From: Chitinophaga sp. 180180018-3
GTDB lineage: Bacteria > Bacteroidota > Bacteroidia > Chitinophagales > Chitinophagaceae
NCBI RefSeq assembly: GCF_037893185.1
Contig: NZ_CP140772.1
Span: forward strand, 1 to 64,000
Reading direction: 5' to 3'
DNA length: 64,000 nt
Of this stretch, positions 34,400-43,729 are shown one piece after another. The notes below the pieces were generated by a model. The model searched no databases. It saw nothing but the letters and a program-made list of their open reading frames with translations, and was not told the origin of the DNA. Numbering within the stretch: position 1 is the stretch's first letter; each line of letters begins with the position of its first letter. A program made the translations under genes and the position numbers.

Positions 34400-35308
34400 A
34401 TGAAGAAAGCGTTACAACATATGGCTGTTTGTCTGGCTGTTTTTTTCCTCACCTGCACGGTTACTGCACAAAACAAAATAGTAGTATACCAGTCTGATTT
34501 CGGGTTGAAAGACGGCGCCGTATCTGCCATGAAAGGAGTGGCTGTAAGCGTGTCGCCCGATCTGAAATTATATGATCTTACTCACGAAATACCTGCGTAC
34601 AACATATGGGAAGCTGCCTACCGGCTGGAACAAACTGTTCCATACTGGCCCGCAGGAACGGTGTTCGTTTCTGTAGTAGATCCCGGAGTAGGAACCAGCC
34701 GGAAATCGGTAGTACTGAAAACCAACAGCGGGCATTTTATTGTTACGCCGGATAACGGTACACTTACCCTGGTGGCCGCTTCGCAGGGGATCGCAGAAGT
34801 GCGTGAAATAGATGAAGCGGTAAACCGCCGGAAAAACTCTCAGCAATCCTACACCTTTCATGGCCGGGATGTATACTCCTATACTGCCGCCCGGCTCGCT
34901 GCAGGCGTAATCAGTTACGAACAGGTAGGACGTTTGCTGCCCCGCGAAGTGGTTAATATTTCATATCAGCCTGCTACCCTGAACGGCTATACGCTGAAAG
35001 GAAATATTCCTGCACTTGATGTGCAGTATGGCAACGTGTGGACGAATATTCCGGGAGAGCTGCTAAACCGCCTGCAACCTAAGTATGGCGATAAATTCCA
35101 CGTGGTATTTTTGAACGGAAATAAAAAGGTATATGAAACAGATGCTCCTTATAGTGAAACCTTCGGGGCAGTGGAGATAGGAAAACCGCTGGCTTATCTG
35201 AACAGTCTGATGCAGTTGTCGTTTGCCCTGAACCAGGGAAATTTCGCCGCCGCTCACCAAATTGGCAGCGGCGGCGAATGGAGCGTGGAAGTGACCCTCC
35301 TGCGCTGA
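34400..35308 (+). CDS. Exported SAM-hydroxide adenosyltransferase (DUF62 family)
   Basis: 302 residues. After a signal peptide (cleavage near A23), the DUF62 enzyme fold is clear: YQSDFGLKDG (D33), VVDPGVGTSR (D94, R101), VTPDNGTLT and TFHGRDVY (H154). The conserved Asp-Arg-His set hydrolyses S-adenosylmethionine to adenosine and methionine in characterised relatives. A signal peptide is unusual because SAM is cytosolic, so an extracytoplasmic substrate or a scavenging role must be considered. Nothing indicates halogenase (fluorinase) activity. Convergent with the GH35 gene, with only 3 bp between stops. Confidence 0.88.
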   Translation: MKKALQHMAVCLAVFFLTCTVTAQNKIVVYQSDFGLKDGAVSAMKGVAVSVSPDLKLYDLTHEIPAYNIWEAAYRLEQTVPYWPAGTVFVSVVDPGVGTSRKSVVLKTNSGHFIVTPDNGTLTLVAASQGIAEVREIDEAVNRRKNSQQSYTFHGRDVYSYTAARLAAGVISYEQVGRLLPREVVNISYQPATLNGYTLKGNIPALDVQYGNVWTNIPGELLNRLQPKYGDKFHVVFLNGNKKVYETDAPYSETFGAVEIGKPLAYLNSLMQLSFALNQGNFAAAHQIGSGGEWSVEVTLLR

Positions 35309-35311
35309 GTA

Positions 35312-37123
35312 TTATTGTGCCTGCAGCTGATCCAGGATAGGATGATCGATGCCCTGCAGGGTAGTAACAGCTGGTTTTATCAGTTCCAGCACAGTAATTT
35401 TGTTGCTGCCTTTGTGCAACCACTCGGCGGGCACATACAGCGTTTGCTGTGGCCCAACCTGCCAGTATCTGCCCAGATGATGGCCGTTGATCCAGACAGC
35501 ACCTTTCCCCCATTTACTCATGTCGAGGTAAGTATCGCCAATGGTGCTAAGCGTAAAGCTGCCTTCCTTCAATACAGGTGCATCTGCTGTTAATTGCCCT
35601 GTTTTCACAGCAGGCTGTTTGTCGAATGGAAGTTTGAATTGCTGCCAGCCCTGTACCGGCTTGTTATTCAGCAGTACTGCTTCCGTAATTCCTTTTTTGT
35701 TTTTAAGAAGATAAGGGCCGAAGTTAATGCGCCCCAGATTTTCGACAAGCAGATCGAGCGTTACTGTTCCGGCTGGCAATGTCAATTGCACGCTGTCCTG
35801 TTTCAACCGCCTGTCGAGTATAGCTACCCGCTTACCGTTTACAAAAACGATTCCGTAGTCCCTCAGGTCTTTGAGTTTGAGCAACGCATCATATCCTCCC
35901 TTAACTGTAGTTCGGTATAACACAAAACCATATGCCTGATGAAGGTCTTCAAACGTCAACGGCGCTACGCTTTTTACTGCCTGTGGTAAATTTGCGAATA
36001 CACTGCCACTGCGGGTAAAAGTGATGGCTGGTGTTTGTATAGACGGTTTCTTTGCAGGTACATCCGGAAGCTTTGTGCCTGCTGGCAGATGCCTGGCAAT
36101 CACTTCCCGGAAATGCATGAACTTAGGAGTGGCATTTCCTGCTTCATCCAGTGGCGCATCATAGTCGTAGCTGCTGATTTGCGGTTCATACGGACTCTGA
36201 TCGTTATAGTTGGCGCCGTTCATATAGCCGCGGGTAGTGCCACCATGATACATATACATGTTGATGGAAATGCCGGCTGCCAGCACCCGGTCCAGTCTGT
36301 TCAGAAACTGCTCGTAGGGTACAGTGTGGTGTTTCTGACCCCAGGAGTCGAACCAGGCCGGATACCATTCTGCTATATAGTAAGGGCCTTTCCCGTTGTG
36401 ATTTTCATTCACCAGCTTTTTTACCTTCTCCGGATCATCTACCCCGTTTACTGCCGGCAGCAATCCGGGTAGATGCCCTTTTGCTACATCTGCTGCAGGA
36501 TCACAGGTATAGAGTAATCCATCGAAACCTGCATCCACAAACATCTTGCGGTTGATCTCCAGGTATTCTTTATCGCTGCCATAAGAGCCATACTCATTTT
36601 CAATTTGCACCATGAGTATATTCCCTCCATGGTTGATTTGCAGTCCTGACAGCTGGCGGCCCACTGCCCTGATATAATTCCGGTAGGCATTCAGGTACTG
36701 AGGTTCTTTACTCCTTACTTCCAGTCCTTTTTCGTTCTGCAACCAGTAAGGATAACCTCCGAATTCCCATTCTGCACAGGCATACGGACTAGGCCGCAAA
36801 ATCACCCACAGCCCTTCTTCATGTGCAATTTTTACAAATGCAGCTACATCTCCGTTGCCGGTAAAATCGTAATGTCCTTTCTCTGGCTCATGCATATTCC
36901 AGAATACATAGGTGCCTATTGTGTTCAGGCCCATCGCTTTGGCCATCTTCAGCCGGTCGCGCCAGCATTCGCGTGGCACGCGCTGGTAATGTATTTCACC
37001 GGATATCATCTGGAATGGTTTCCCATCCAGCAGGAATGCGGAGTCTCCCAGCTGGAATGTATGCTGGGCCTTCAACTGAAAGGCACATAACATCATCAGA
37101 ATGGCGACACTTAGTTTTTTCAT
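35312..37123 (-). CDS. GH35 beta-galactosidase, exported
   Basis: 603 residues with a signal peptide (to ~A19). The GH35 TIM barrel is at ~25-335. The acid/base E177 lies in QIENEYGSYG and the nucleophile E252 in IAEWYPAWFDSWG; GGTTRGYMNGANY follows. The C-terminal half holds jelly-roll domains (FVNGKRVAILDRR, GAVWINGHHLGRYWQVGPQ). It releases terminal beta-galactose from oligosaccharides. Last gene of the polysaccharide operon, 14 bp after the GH30-like gene; the location, periplasm or surface, is not determined by the sequence. Confidence 0.95.
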   Translation of the reverse strand: MKKLSVAILMMLCAFQLKAQHTFQLGDSAFLLDGKPFQMISGEIHYQRVPRECWRDRLKMAKAMGLNTIGTYVFWNMHEPEKGHYDFTGNGDVAAFVKIAHEEGLWVILRPSPYACAEWEFGGYPYWLQNEKGLEVRSKEPQYLNAYRNYIRAVGRQLSGLQINHGGNILMVQIENEYGSYGSDKEYLEINRKMFVDAGFDGLLYTCDPAADVAKGHLPGLLPAVNGVDDPEKVKKLVNENHNGKGPYYIAEWYPAWFDSWGQKHHTVPYEQFLNRLDRVLAAGISINMYMYHGGTTRGYMNGANYNDQSPYEPQISSYDYDAPLDEAGNATPKFMHFREVIARHLPAGTKLPDVPAKKPSIQTPAITFTRSGSVFANLPQAVKSVAPLTFEDLHQAYGFVLYRTTVKGGYDALLKLKDLRDYGIVFVNGKRVAILDRRLKQDSVQLTLPAGTVTLDLLVENLGRINFGPYLLKNKKGITEAVLLNNKPVQGWQQFKLPFDKQPAVKTGQLTADAPVLKEGSFTLSTIGDTYLDMSKWGKGAVWINGHHLGRYWQVGPQQTLYVPAEWLHKGSNKITVLELIKPAVTTLQGIDHPILDQLQAQ

Positions 37124-37137
37124 TGCGTTACTGTTTA

Positions 37138-38619
37138 TTATTGAATATTTCCTGTTAAGGTTACCACGGCACGCGGAGGAATAACTGCCACAGTACCGGA
37201 AGTGAAGCCTGGCTGCAGGCTTCCTTTGCTGTTGGTGGTATAGCTCCGCATATTACCTTTCTGCATGCCCTTGCAATGAATGTCAACGGTAGCCTGACTG
37301 TTTCCGCTGTTGATGATCACAATACAAATCTGATGATTAATATTGCTGAATGCTGAAATGCGTATAGCCTTCCCCGTATCCCCTGCCTCACTTACCAACA
37401 CCCGTTTTGCTCCCGGCCGGATGAACCGGCTGTAGTTACCCAACACCCACATCATTTTGGTGTCGTGGATCTCACCATCCGTTTTATGCTTATCCACGTA
37501 AATCAGGCCGTCTTTATAATTATAAGGCGACACTGCCAGCCACCATTGCCAGGCCGAAGCATTGGCCACTGTAAGATCCGTATGTATCACGCGCGCCATA
37601 TAAAGGGCCGCATCCATTCCCAGATCTACCCCGGCGCCATTCATTTCGCCCGCATTATCGCCAAGTATGCAATACTCCGATTGCCAGAACTCAATGCCGT
37701 TCAATGCCGCCGCTACACGTTTTCGTATAGCTATGGCCGTATCTTCCGGCGATGTGGTGAAATAACTGTGTGCTGCAATGCCTTTATAAATCCTATCAGG
37801 ATTTCCCTTACGGAAAAATGTTTCAATCTGTTGTCCACTGGCCGGTTTGCCATTGGGAGCATACAGGTAGTTCAGCTGCCCCGCTTCCGTGAGCAGCAAC
37901 TGTGTTGGCAGCCTGGCTTTATGAAAAGATGCGGCAATAGCTTTGGTGAACCCATAGATTTCATCGTTGTCATAAGGGCATCCTTCCTGACCGCCATCGC
38001 TCCAGTCCCACTGTGGCTCGTTCACCGGGCTGAGAAAGTTGAATGTAATGCCCATAGTACGGCGTATTCCCTGTACTACTGCAGTAACATATTCAGCCGC
38101 AGCCTGGTACCGGTCTGGCGCCAGGTTGCATTTACCATGATTAGCAAAGGCTTTACCATTGCTGGTAAACGCCACCGGCGGACTGTTCAGAAATCCCAGG
38201 AACTGCTTCACGCCCCGCTCTCTGGCGGCTTGCAGGAACCATCGTTGCCCGGCCTGTTTGCTCCAGTCATAGCCCTGATTGGCGCTGAAGAACGACTCCG
38301 CTCTCCGCCATTCGTCGCGGATGCCGCTGCTGTCGCCCTGTTCAGCGCTTCCTGCGCCTATATTGAACCGCCACATCGATAAGCCTATTCCGCGGGGCTG
38401 CCCACTGACAGTAGTATCCGTACTGAACAGCCAGTCGGCCATCTGGTTACGCTTACTGTCCTGCCAGTTGCCAACAAACTGGCAGGACCATGCATCGGAG
38501 GCGGCGAAGTTACGAATGGTTTGTACAGTTTTCCCCGGGTCTATATTTACTTCCAGCGACTGGGAGGCTGCCTTTTGCAGCACCAGCCATAGTGGTAAGC
38601 AACAAATGATCTTCTTCAT
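37138..38619 (-). CDS. GH30-like endo-beta-galactanase/glycosidase
   Basis: 493 residues, signal peptide to ~S19. The barrel pattern matches GH30: FLGFLNSPPVAFTSNGKA, acid/base E201 in SPVNEPQWDW and nucleophile E315 in EFWQSEYCILGD. The start of the mature enzyme (GIGLSMWRFNIGAGS) also fits. A C-terminal beta domain follows (ISAFSNINHQICIVIINSG). GH30 members include endo-beta-1,6-galactanases and xylanases; pairing with a GH35 beta-galactosidase favours a beta-1,6-galactan or arabinogalactan substrate, which is inference. Located between susD (78 bp upstream) and the GH35 gene. Confidence 0.88.
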   Translation of the reverse strand: MKKIICCLPLWLVLQKAASQSLEVNIDPGKTVQTIRNFAASDAWSCQFVGNWQDSKRNQMADWLFSTDTTVSGQPRGIGLSMWRFNIGAGSAEQGDSSGIRDEWRRAESFFSANQGYDWSKQAGQRWFLQAARERGVKQFLGFLNSPPVAFTSNGKAFANHGKCNLAPDRYQAAAEYVTAVVQGIRRTMGITFNFLSPVNEPQWDWSDGGQEGCPYDNDEIYGFTKAIAASFHKARLPTQLLLTEAGQLNYLYAPNGKPASGQQIETFFRKGNPDRIYKGIAAHSYFTTSPEDTAIAIRKRVAAALNGIEFWQSEYCILGDNAGEMNGAGVDLGMDAALYMARVIHTDLTVANASAWQWWLAVSPYNYKDGLIYVDKHKTDGEIHDTKMMWVLGNYSRFIRPGAKRVLVSEAGDTGKAIRISAFSNINHQICIVIINSGNSQATVDIHCKGMQKGNMRSYTTNSKGSLQPGFTSGTVAVIPPRAVVTLTGNIQ

Positions 38620-38697
38620 AAAATCAATAACAGTTAACCGCCTCCTCAGAGGCTCAGTAAGGTAGCAAAACAGGCGTTAAATATTTTCGAATCCTTT

Positions 38698-40368
38698 TTA
38701 ATAGCCCGGATTCTGCGCCAGCTGGTTATTGGATGCCTGTATTTCAGCACGCGGAATAGGCAGCCAGTAATGCTTTGCACTGAATGCACGGTTGGCCAGC
38801 GCTACTTTTCGTGTATACTTGTAAACTCCGCTACTAACGGTAACGTCTATACCGTATGCAGGTGTGTTTTCTGTTACATCGGCTATTTTCCAACGGCGTA
38901 CATCATAGAAGCGATGTTCTTCAAAGGCGAGTTCCACCTGACGCTCCCTTCTTATCGCATCCCGCATCTGGCTCTGGCTGAGGCCCGGAGTGAGCAGCGG
39001 TTGTTGTACACTGGCACGTTGTCTGATCTGGTTGATGGCGGCATATACGCTGGCATCAGGACCTGCGGCTTCGTTCTCAGCTTCTGCATAGTTCAGCAGC
39101 ACTTCTGCATAACGCATATAGATCCAGGGTTGCAGCCCTGCTACATCCCAGGGATTGTCGATGGGATTCTTCTCGTCCAGGAACTTGCGCAGGTAGTAAC
39201 CGGTTTTGGTAGTGTTCCAGTTCGATGGCCCATCCTTACTATCTTTACCACCTGGAGTATATATCTGTACAGTAGAATTCCGGTAAGTAGCGCCGTTGTA
39301 TAAAATGGAGGCGTATAAGCGGGCATCCCTGTTGGCGTAAGGGTTTTGAGGATCGTAGCCGGAAGCTGGATCAGAGATAGGTTTGCCGTTTTTCATTTCA
39401 TATGCATCTACTACGTTCTGCAACGGTGTGTTACCTGCCCATCCATTGTAGCCGTTAGGTCCGTTGGATATTTCAAGACATACGTGGCGGGCACCAACAG
39501 CGTAAACGCGTTCGAAGATGATCTCGTTGCTGTTGGGGTTCAGGAATAATTTTGAGTAGTCTGCATCAATGCTGTATTGCGAAAGATTCATGACTGCCTT
39601 TGCCGCATCTGCCGCATCCTGCCAGGTGCCGGCATTGTAGAGCGGACTGGCTGCATACAACTGCAATCTGGCTTTCAGGGCCAGCGCCGCTCCTTTGGTG
39701 GCACGTCCCAGTAACCAGCTGCCATCATTGGTAAGCGGAAGATCCGCTGCAGCAGCAGTCAGCTCAGATACTGCATAGTCGATGGACTCCTTGATACTGG
39801 TCCGTTTGAACAGATCCGGATTGGTGAGATTATCGCTCAGGCTGTACTCTTTATTACCCATCAATACTATCCCGCCGTAGTTGCGGATAAGATCCTGGTA
39901 GCGATATGCCCGGATAAAACGTAACTCTGCTCTCAGTTTTTTCCGCAGTCCGTCGCTCATGGTAACACTGTCGATATTATTCAGCCCGAAGTTACATTCC
40001 CGGATGCTCCGGTAGCTCCTGCCCCAGATGGTACCGGCGATCCCGGTATTTTCCGGCGCCATTTGTCCCTGTTGTATTACCCAGGTATTATCGTCGTTAT
40101 TATAAATGGACTCGTCGGTAATGGAGCTCCATAAGCCATATTCAAAGCCACGGCCAAAACCTGGATTGGTACCTTCTCCTTCCTTGTCCTGTAGCCGGAT
40201 GCTCATATACCGGTTGATGACATAATCCTGGAATAACATGGAATCGGCCAGCACGGCGCTGCCCAGGATACGGTCGGTAGGCACGATATTCAGATAGTCT
40301 TTCTTGCAGGAGGATATCAATCCGGCTGCTGCCAGAGCAAGACTGCATATTATATTGCTAGTTTTCAT
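38698..40368 (-). CDS. SusD/RagB glycan-binding lipoprotein
   Basis: 556 residues. Lipobox LISSCKK near residue 20, then DYLNIVPTDRI, characteristic of SusD. The TPR-like helical core and the C-terminal SusD module (IRQRASVQQPLL, MRDAIRRERQVELAFEEHRFYDVRRW) are complete. It caps the SusC transporter and binds the glycan at the cell surface. Follows susC by 19 bp and precedes the two glycosidase genes in the same operon. Confidence 0.96.
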   Translation of the reverse strand: MKTSNIICSLALAAAGLISSCKKDYLNIVPTDRILGSAVLADSMLFQDYVINRYMSIRLQDKEGEGTNPGFGRGFEYGLWSSITDESIYNNDDNTWVIQQGQMAPENTGIAGTIWGRSYRSIRECNFGLNNIDSVTMSDGLRKKLRAELRFIRAYRYQDLIRNYGGIVLMGNKEYSLSDNLTNPDLFKRTSIKESIDYAVSELTAAAADLPLTNDGSWLLGRATKGAALALKARLQLYAASPLYNAGTWQDAADAAKAVMNLSQYSIDADYSKLFLNPNSNEIIFERVYAVGARHVCLEISNGPNGYNGWAGNTPLQNVVDAYEMKNGKPISDPASGYDPQNPYANRDARLYASILYNGATYRNSTVQIYTPGGKDSKDGPSNWNTTKTGYYLRKFLDEKNPIDNPWDVAGLQPWIYMRYAEVLLNYAEAENEAAGPDASVYAAINQIRQRASVQQPLLTPGLSQSQMRDAIRRERQVELAFEEHRFYDVRRWKIADVTENTPAYGIDVTVSSGVYKYTRKVALANRAFSAKHYWLPIPRAEIQASNNQLAQNPGY

Positions 40369-40387
40369 TGTAGTCTTTTTTGTTGGT

Positions 40388-43300
40388 TTAGAACTTCAGG
40401 TTTACGCCAATGTTCATGATGCGCTGTTGCGGATAAAACTGGCCGCTGCCGCTGTCGCCTTCCGGATCATAGTCTTTCACCCTGGTGAAAGTCAACAGGT
40501 TGAAAGCATTGGCATATACCCGCAGACTGGATACTTTCCAGCGTGTCAAAAGATCTGAATGGATGGTATAACCGAGGGATACGTTCTTCAAACGGAGGAA
40601 CGAAGCATTATTCATCCAGAAGGTACTTGGATACCGTCCGCCATTAACGGAAGATGATGCCCGCTCATCCACACGCGGATAACTGCCATTGGTATTAGTG
40701 GGGCTCCAGCGGTTATCTGCCCAGCTGCTGTAATAGTTACCAATGGTACCTGATTCAGGCAGCACATACTGACTTACATGTGTCTGACCGGCAAATAATA
40801 TAAAGAGATCAAAACCTTTGTAGCTGCCGTTCAGAGAAAGGCCGTAGGTGATTTCTGGTATATTGCCATATTTAGATCTTACCTGGTCATCAGCTGTGAT
40901 CTGTTTATCGCCATTGTAATCTTCATAAATCAGATCTCCCAGTTTGGCGCCCGGCAAGTGAGGATATTTATCCAGATCTGCCTGTGTTCTGAAGATGCCG
41001 ATGGCATTATAAAGCAGGTAGGTATTCAACGGACGTCCGGTTTGACGCTGATAAGGCAGTACACCTGCGGCTTCGTCTATAAAAATGATCTTGTTTTTGG
41101 CATAAGTCATGTTACCGGAGATGTCATAACGAAAGCCACTGCTGGTGGTATGACCATAGCCCAGCATTGCCTCGATACCGCCACTGTTTACCTTCCCGAT
41201 ATTTTCGGCTGGCACCAGCGGGTCCGAACCGTACGGATTTACGATACCGGATACCTGTGGTACAGAAGAATTACGCTGGGTAAGGATTTTAGACCTTTTC
41301 TGCTCGAAGTAGATGAACTCCATGTAGAAATCGTTCAGGAAGGTCATATTTATACCCAGATCCATCTTCCTGGCAACCTCCCAGGTAATATTAGGATTGG
41401 CAAGCTTTGTCAGGTTTATACCTGTTTGTATCACACCGTTCAGCACATACTGGTTTACAAAAGAGTAGTTGTTGAAGTACTGGAACATGCCTACGTTATC
41501 GTTACCCAGCGATCCATAAGAACCTCTCAGCTTCAGGTCGTTGATAAATGTAACCGGTTTGAACCACGGCTCGTTGCTGATACGCCATCCGGCAGAAACA
41601 GAAGGGAAGAAGCCCCATTGCCTGCCTTCAGGGAAAGTAGAGGATCCGTCGCGGCGGGCCTGCACTTCCAACAGGTATTTCTCCTGATAGTCGTAAGCTA
41701 ATCTGCCGAGGATACTTCTTCTCGTAAAACTATAACTGGAGCCGGAGTTGTCTTTGTCGGTAGCGGCGGCACCTCCCTGCGATAATTCAGGAGCCTGCGG
41801 TGTCGGGAAGTTACGGCGGGATGCGCCAAACAACTCGTCGGAAGTTTTGCTTTGTTCATATCCGATAAACGCATTGACATTATGCGCTCCGAAATGGCGC
41901 GCGTAATTCAGCTTGATATTGGAAGTGATCATGGTCATATTTTCCTGCGACTCGCTCAACGTGGGCAATCCATTGGATCCACCAACCAATGTGGGATCAT
42001 ATGCCCCTGTTGTTTTGTTAAGTGTGTATACTTTATAGGGAGTACTGAAATTCTTGTCAAAGTTCCAGCTCTTATCGGCAGAAAGGTAACCGTCGAGCGA
42101 CAGTCCCTCTACCCCTGGTATCGCATAACTGCCCTTCAGGATACCATTGAACACCTGTGTAGGGTTTCTGTTGATCCCCCCGGCATCTGTGCCCTGCATG
42201 ATGGGGTTATTGTTTTCAATGCCGGTAGTTGGCAGCCCATTGGGGTATCTGTCCAATACGGTTGGATAGGCCCTGTAAATTCCCCGGAAAATAGTGCCTG
42301 CACCAACAGTAGGGAACCGGCGGTCTTCTTCGCGCCCCGAAAGATATAATCCCACCTTTAGACGGCTGGTGATATCTGCGGTGATGTTGGATCTGAAGTT
42401 GTACTGGTTATATTGGGTCGCCCCGTTTTTGTACAGGCCATTCTGGCTGATCATGCCAATCGACAGGTAATATTTTATATTTTCACTTCCACCTCTTACA
42501 GATAGGTTGTGCTGAGTTTGAGTCGCTGTTTTCTTCAGTGCTGCTTTCTGCCAATCAGTATTAGGGTAATTGACCGGATCCGATCCATCTCTGAACTTCT
42601 GTAACTGATCTGCGGTATAGAACTGGTTCATTCCTCCTGCCGGGTTATTATAATACTGGATCTCGTTCATGATCTGAGCGTAGGTAGCAGCATCCGCCAT
42701 TTTGGGCAGCCGGGTAGGGGAAGAAAATCCCTGGTTGAAGAAATAGTTGATGACCGGTTTGCCGGGTTGTCCCTGTTTGGTAGTGATCAGCATTACTCCA
42801 TTTGCCGCCCTGCTTCCGTAAATGGCCGCAGAAGCGTCTTTCAGGATGGATATACTTTCAATGTCGTTCGGGTCCAGACGTTCCAGCCCTCCAATCTGAC
42901 CAGGTACCCCGTCTACTACCATCAGTACATCATTATTACCGGTAGTCGCCAGCCCCCTGATGGTGATCCGGGAACCGTCGTAACCAGGTTCACCGGAGCG
43001 GTTATTGGCAATAATACCCGGAAAACGCCCGGTCAGCGAGTTGGATACGTTGGGCTGAGGGCTTTGTACCAGCTCTGCACCCTTTACCACCGAAATAGAC
43101 CCGGTGAGGGTGGCCTTTTTCTGGGTACCATAGCCCACTACCACTACCTCGTTCACGCTTTTACTCAGTGCATCGAGGGATACCCGTATGGGCGACAGGT
43201 TCTTAATTACATAAAGCTGTTCCTGGTACGACATATGGCTGAACACCAGCGTGTCGCCCGGCGCAGCAGCAATCGAAAAGTTTCCGTTGGCGTTGGTCAG

Positions 43301-43498
43301 GGTGCCTGCTGTCTTGTTTTTAATCCTTACAGTTACCCCGGGAATATGATCCGCCCCGGCGGATACAGTTCCGGTAATAGTTCCCTGCTGGGCCCAGGCC
43401 CTGGATCCGGTCAGCAGTAATAGGATGGAAAGCATCAGAGAGGTACTCCGTAACAGGACAAACAATAAACTGTCCTTTCCGGATAGAGTTCTTTTCAT
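40388..43498 (-). CDS. SusC-type TonB-linked outer membrane transporter
   Basis: 1036 residues. Signal peptide to ~A35; carboxypeptidase-regulatory-like domain (~40-115, GTITGTVSAGADHIPGVTV); TonB-box-like segment followed by VVVGYGTQKKATLTGSISVV; plug domain (~120-240, ITIRGLATTGNNDVLMVVDG); barrel ending in QRIMNIGVNLKF. It imports oligosaccharides with its SusD partner. There is no STN domain, consistent with control by the hybrid two-component regulator next door rather than by FecI/FecR. First gene of the operon with susD, GH30 and GH35 genes; a set of G-run repeats lies upstream. Confidence 0.96.
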   Translation of the reverse strand: MKRTLSGKDSLLFVLLRSTSLMLSILLLLTGSRAWAQQGTITGTVSAGADHIPGVTVRIKNKTAGTLTNANGNFSIAAAPGDTLVFSHMSYQEQLYVIKNLSPIRVSLDALSKSVNEVVVVGYGTQKKATLTGSISVVKGAELVQSPQPNVSNSLTGRFPGIIANNRSGEPGYDGSRITIRGLATTGNNDVLMVVDGVPGQIGGLERLDPNDIESISILKDASAAIYGSRAANGVMLITTKQGQPGKPVINYFFNQGFSSPTRLPKMADAATYAQIMNEIQYYNNPAGGMNQFYTADQLQKFRDGSDPVNYPNTDWQKAALKKTATQTQHNLSVRGGSENIKYYLSIGMISQNGLYKNGATQYNQYNFRSNITADITSRLKVGLYLSGREEDRRFPTVGAGTIFRGIYRAYPTVLDRYPNGLPTTGIENNNPIMQGTDAGGINRNPTQVFNGILKGSYAIPGVEGLSLDGYLSADKSWNFDKNFSTPYKVYTLNKTTGAYDPTLVGGSNGLPTLSESQENMTMITSNIKLNYARHFGAHNVNAFIGYEQSKTSDELFGASRRNFPTPQAPELSQGGAAATDKDNSGSSYSFTRRSILGRLAYDYQEKYLLEVQARRDGSSTFPEGRQWGFFPSVSAGWRISNEPWFKPVTFINDLKLRGSYGSLGNDNVGMFQYFNNYSFVNQYVLNGVIQTGINLTKLANPNITWEVARKMDLGINMTFLNDFYMEFIYFEQKRSKILTQRNSSVPQVSGIVNPYGSDPLVPAENIGKVNSGGIEAMLGYGHTTSSGFRYDISGNMTYAKNKIIFIDEAAGVLPYQRQTGRPLNTYLLYNAIGIFRTQADLDKYPHLPGAKLGDLIYEDYNGDKQITADDQVRSKYGNIPEITYGLSLNGSYKGFDLFILFAGQTHVSQYVLPESGTIGNYYSSWADNRWSPTNTNGSYPRVDERASSSVNGGRYPSTFWMNNASFLRLKNVSLGYTIHSDLLTRWKVSSLRVYANAFNLLTFTRVKDYDPEGDSGSGQFYPQQRIMNIGVNLKF

Positions 43499-43578
43499 AA
43501 CGCATTAGATTTGGTGAGTTGGAATGGTAGAATACAATTTTGGTTGCGTGAACAGCCGTTCTTCAATCTTGTACAACT

Positions 43579-43668
43579 GCAATGTACTATGCCCCCCAGA
43601 CTCCATAGAGGGGGTAAATCATTTAAAAAGGGGGGTAAAATCGTAAAATGAAGCAGGGGGGTATTTTG
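43579..43668 (-). promoter_or_regulatory. Candidate regulator-binding region of the susC operon
   Basis: On the minus strand there are three C-runs in the same direction: CCCCCC (43661-43656), TTTTACCCCCC (43640-43630) and ATTTACCCCC (43619-43610), spaced 26 and 21 bp. A G-run follows in opposite orientation (43597-43592), and TACATTGC (43586-43579) resembles a -7 element. No -33 TTTG is present, as expected for an activated promoter. A binding site for the hybrid AraC-type regulator is likely but unproven. Confidence 0.5.
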
Positions 43669-43729
43669 CGGATATGTGTCATAAAACTCCCTGCTATGGC
43701 TGGTTAGCCAAACCAGCCTGTGGGCTTTT

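Noticed and set aside
34400..35308. Fluorinase-type halogenase
   Set aside because: The DUF62 fold is shared by fluorinases, but the sequence shows the Asp-Arg-His set of SAM hydrolases and nothing specific to halide use.
37465..38382. 305-codon plus-strand frame within the GH30 gene
   Set aside because: Antisense to a complete glycosidase with both catalytic residues; no domain resemblance.
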